The notes beneath the pieces were generated by a model. That model ran no database searches, had not been told where the DNA came from, and was given only the letters and a program-made list of their open reading frames with translations. Below, piece after piece: positions 62,573-64,000 of a stretch of DNA of 64,000 bases. Position numbers and translations under genes: made by a program. Position 1 is the first letter of the stretch. Each line of letters starts with the position of its first letter. Source of the stretch: Flavobacterium aquariorum (lineage in GTDB: Bacteria > Bacteroidota > Bacteroidia > Flavobacteriales > Flavobacteriaceae); the NCBI RefSeq assembly GCF_003254745.1, contig NZ_QKXH01000004.1, positions 186,001-250,000 of the forward strand. The letters run 5' to 3'.

Positions 62573-64000
62573 GTGAAAACAAAAGGATTAATTTACGTGT
62601 TTTGTGTGTTTTTTTTGTTTCAAGCGTGTGGTAAAAAATCAGCCGCCGATTTTAATTCCGATTTTTCATTGTTCAAAGAGTACATAGTCAGTTTTACTGG
62701 GGGAATAGTCTCGGCACAATCTGATATTCGTGTGGTTTTGGCTTTTGATAATAATAATTGGAAAGTCAATCAGGTTTTAGACGATGATTTATTCGATATT
62801 TCTCCAAGTGTCAACGGAAAAGTGATTGCACTTTCGAATAATACGATTGCTTTTATTCCCGAAAAAAAACTAGAATCGGGCACCGAATATCAGGTGACTT
62901 TGCATTTGGATAAATTAAATCCAAAGGTTGCCGAAAAGGATAAAACACTTTCCAATTTCAATTTTACGGTAAAGACCATCAAGCAGGACTTTATTGTCAA
63001 TACGCTTGATTTGCAATCGTACAGTAAAGAATACCAATATTTGAATTGTGTACTGAAAACAGCAGACAATATCGATTTTGAAACCGCCAAAAAATTGGTG
63101 GAAGCCAATCATGGTGGAAACGATTTGAAAATTGTGTTTGAAAAATCGAATGCGGTTGGCAAAGAATTTAAATTTAGAATTGATAGTATTCAGCGATTAA
63201 ATTCTAAAAGTAATCTCGAAATTAAATACGACGGAACGGATTATGAAGTGGACCAAAACGGAACCATTGATTTCCCGATTACGGCGCTAAATGAGTTTAA
63301 AGTTATAAAAACCGAAATAAGCGAAGAAAACAATCAATCCTTGACCATCAATTTTTCGGAACCATTGGAAAAAGGACAAGATTTTAAAGGTTTAGTTGCG
63401 ATTCAAAACACCAATAACTTAAAGTTTTCGACCCAAGGCAATGTGTTGAAGGTTTATTTCAATAATGAGAAAGCAGTTGAAAAACCAGTTGAAGCAATTC
63501 CTGTAACTGTAGTTTCGGATTCTACGATAGTTGTCTCTGATAGTGCTTCGGTTGAGGAACCAGAAGAAGTTGTCGAGCCTGAGCCAGTTGTGGATTCACA
63601 AAAACTGATGGGAGAATTAGTATTGGAGGTTTTTCAAGGAATTGAAAGCGAATATGGTAAAAAGCTTAATGAAAATTACTCGGAGAAAATTTCATTTGAT
63701 GAAATAAAACCTAATGTTCGTTTTATCAAAAATGGTACAATTTTGCCAAGTTCGAGCAATCTAAAACTCAATTTTGAAGCTGTAAATCTAAGTGCGGTTG
63801 ATGTAAAAGTGTATAAAATTTATAAAAATAATATTCTCCAATTTTTACAGGATAATGAGTTGAATGGTACGAGAAATCTAAAAAAAGTAGCCCAACCAAT
63901 TGCTAAATCAACTCTAAATCTAAAGGAAAGCAACTTGGTTAATCTGAGCAAATGGAACACTTTTGCATTGGATTTGTCTAAAATAATAACTCCAGAACCG
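62573..64000 (+). CDS. Alpha-2-macroglobulin family lipoprotein (partial, N-terminal 476 residues)
   Basis: The GTG at 62573 opens a frame that continues past the window. A stop lies just upstream at 62558-62560. The lipobox (FFLFQAC, Cys19) predicts an outer-membrane lipoprotein in the periplasm. The visible part is beta-rich with the MG1-type pattern VLAFDNNNWKV ... SPSVNGKVIALSNNTIAFIPEKKLESGTEYQVTLHL, typical of the N-terminus of bacterial macroglobulins that trap proteases. An acidic, valine- and proline-rich linker follows at about 300-345. The thioester domain would be beyond the window. Confidence 0.83.
   Translation, partial: MKTKGLIYVFCVFFLFQACGKKSAADFNSDFSLFKEYIVSFTGGIVSAQSDIRVVLAFDNNNWKVNQVLDDDLFDISPSVNGKVIALSNNTIAFIPEKKLESGTEYQVTLHLDKLNPKVAEKDKTLSNFNFTVKTIKQDFIVNTLDLQSYSKEYQYLNCVLKTADNIDFETAKKLVEANHGGNDLKIVFEKSNAVGKEFKFRIDSIQRLNSKSNLEIKYDGTDYEVDQNGTIDFPITALNEFKVIKTEISEENNQSLTINFSEPLEKGQDFKGLVAIQNTNNLKFSTQGNVLKVYFNNEKAVEKPVEAIPVTVVSDSTIVVSDSASVEEPEEVVEPEPVVDSQKLMGELVLEVFQGIESEYGKKLNENYSEKISFDEIKPNVRFIKNGTILPSSSNLKLNFEAVNLSAVDVKVYKIYKNNILQFLQDNELNGTRNLKKVAQPIAKSTLNLKESNLVNLSKWNTFALDLSKIITPEP

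Noticed and set aside
1..64000. tRNA or rRNA genes
   Set aside because: No TTCGA-type T-arm with acceptor pairing or rRNA-like sequence was noticed; a tRNAscan-SE run would be decisive.

Overview
The window looks like chromosome of a Flavobacterium-type bacterium (Bacteroidota). The DNA is AT-rich, promoters repeatedly show the Bacteroidota -7 box TAnnTTTG instead of a sigma70 -10 box, Shine-Dalgarno sequences are largely absent, and the proteins include T9SS type A sorting domains, DUF3098, DUF4271, DUF4296, DUF3109, DUF3078 and eukaryote-like class Ia ribonucleotide reductase subunits. Identification rests on recognition of protein families; no search was run. No rRNA, tRNA, CRISPR, prophage or insertion sequence was seen.

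Layout. 1-1626 (minus): cell-envelope cluster ftsX, DUF3098, uppP (uppP runs off the left edge). 1779-4495 (minus): molybdate uptake operon modA, Mop protein, modB, modC. 4496-5437: a 0.9 kb gene-free stretch packed with repeats (an inverted repeat, a degenerate 22-bp tandem array, one copy of a structured dispersed element, an octamer array). 5438-17384: leuS, a small protein, a membrane zinc peptidase, hemD/DUF4271, a polyprenol-phosphate glycosyltransferase with dihydroorotase and a DUF4296 lipoprotein, an NAD-dependent epimerase, tyrS and a LuxE-like protein.

17435-32555 is the most coherent region and looks like a phosphate-starvation island. A central phoB-phoR pair is flanked on the right by an OprP-like porin, pstS, pstC, pstA, pstB and phoU, and on the left by a TonB-dependent receptor, a T9SS-secreted protein and a beta-helix lipoprotein. 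Four promoters in this island carry arrays of a 7-bp core (consensus about WTAAYAT) repeated every 11 bp. The arrays sit 19 or 30 bp (19+11) from the TTTG of the -7 box. This is the architecture of a Pho box, with a sequence unlike that of E. coli. It ties the three left-hand surface genes, whose function is not otherwise evident, to phosphate.

32975-48871: a MurG-like glycosyltransferase, a repeat protein ending in a PBCV basic adaptor-like domain, a very large outer-membrane protein, aspartate kinase, a GNAT acetyltransferase, fbp, a TerB-like protein, HupE/UreJ, a dCMP deaminase, an S41 peptidase, small lipoproteins and membrane proteins, MarC, and DUF4412/DUF3109 proteins. 49133-58872: nrdB, nrdA, an AAA ATPase, an RDD protein, metE divergent from an Lrp/AsnC regulator, and dgt. 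58946-64000: DUF3078, dxs, tadA and the start of an alpha-2-macroglobulin lipoprotein cut by the right edge.

Other items of interest: three copies (5203, 52838, 62328) of a dispersed element with conserved ends and a variable hairpin that keeps pairing by covariation; a synonymous-diverged LKPExYG repeat loop in PstC; an unusual insert in LeuS near the KMSKS region; and promoters lying directly on start codons, suggesting leaderless or near-leaderless mRNAs.
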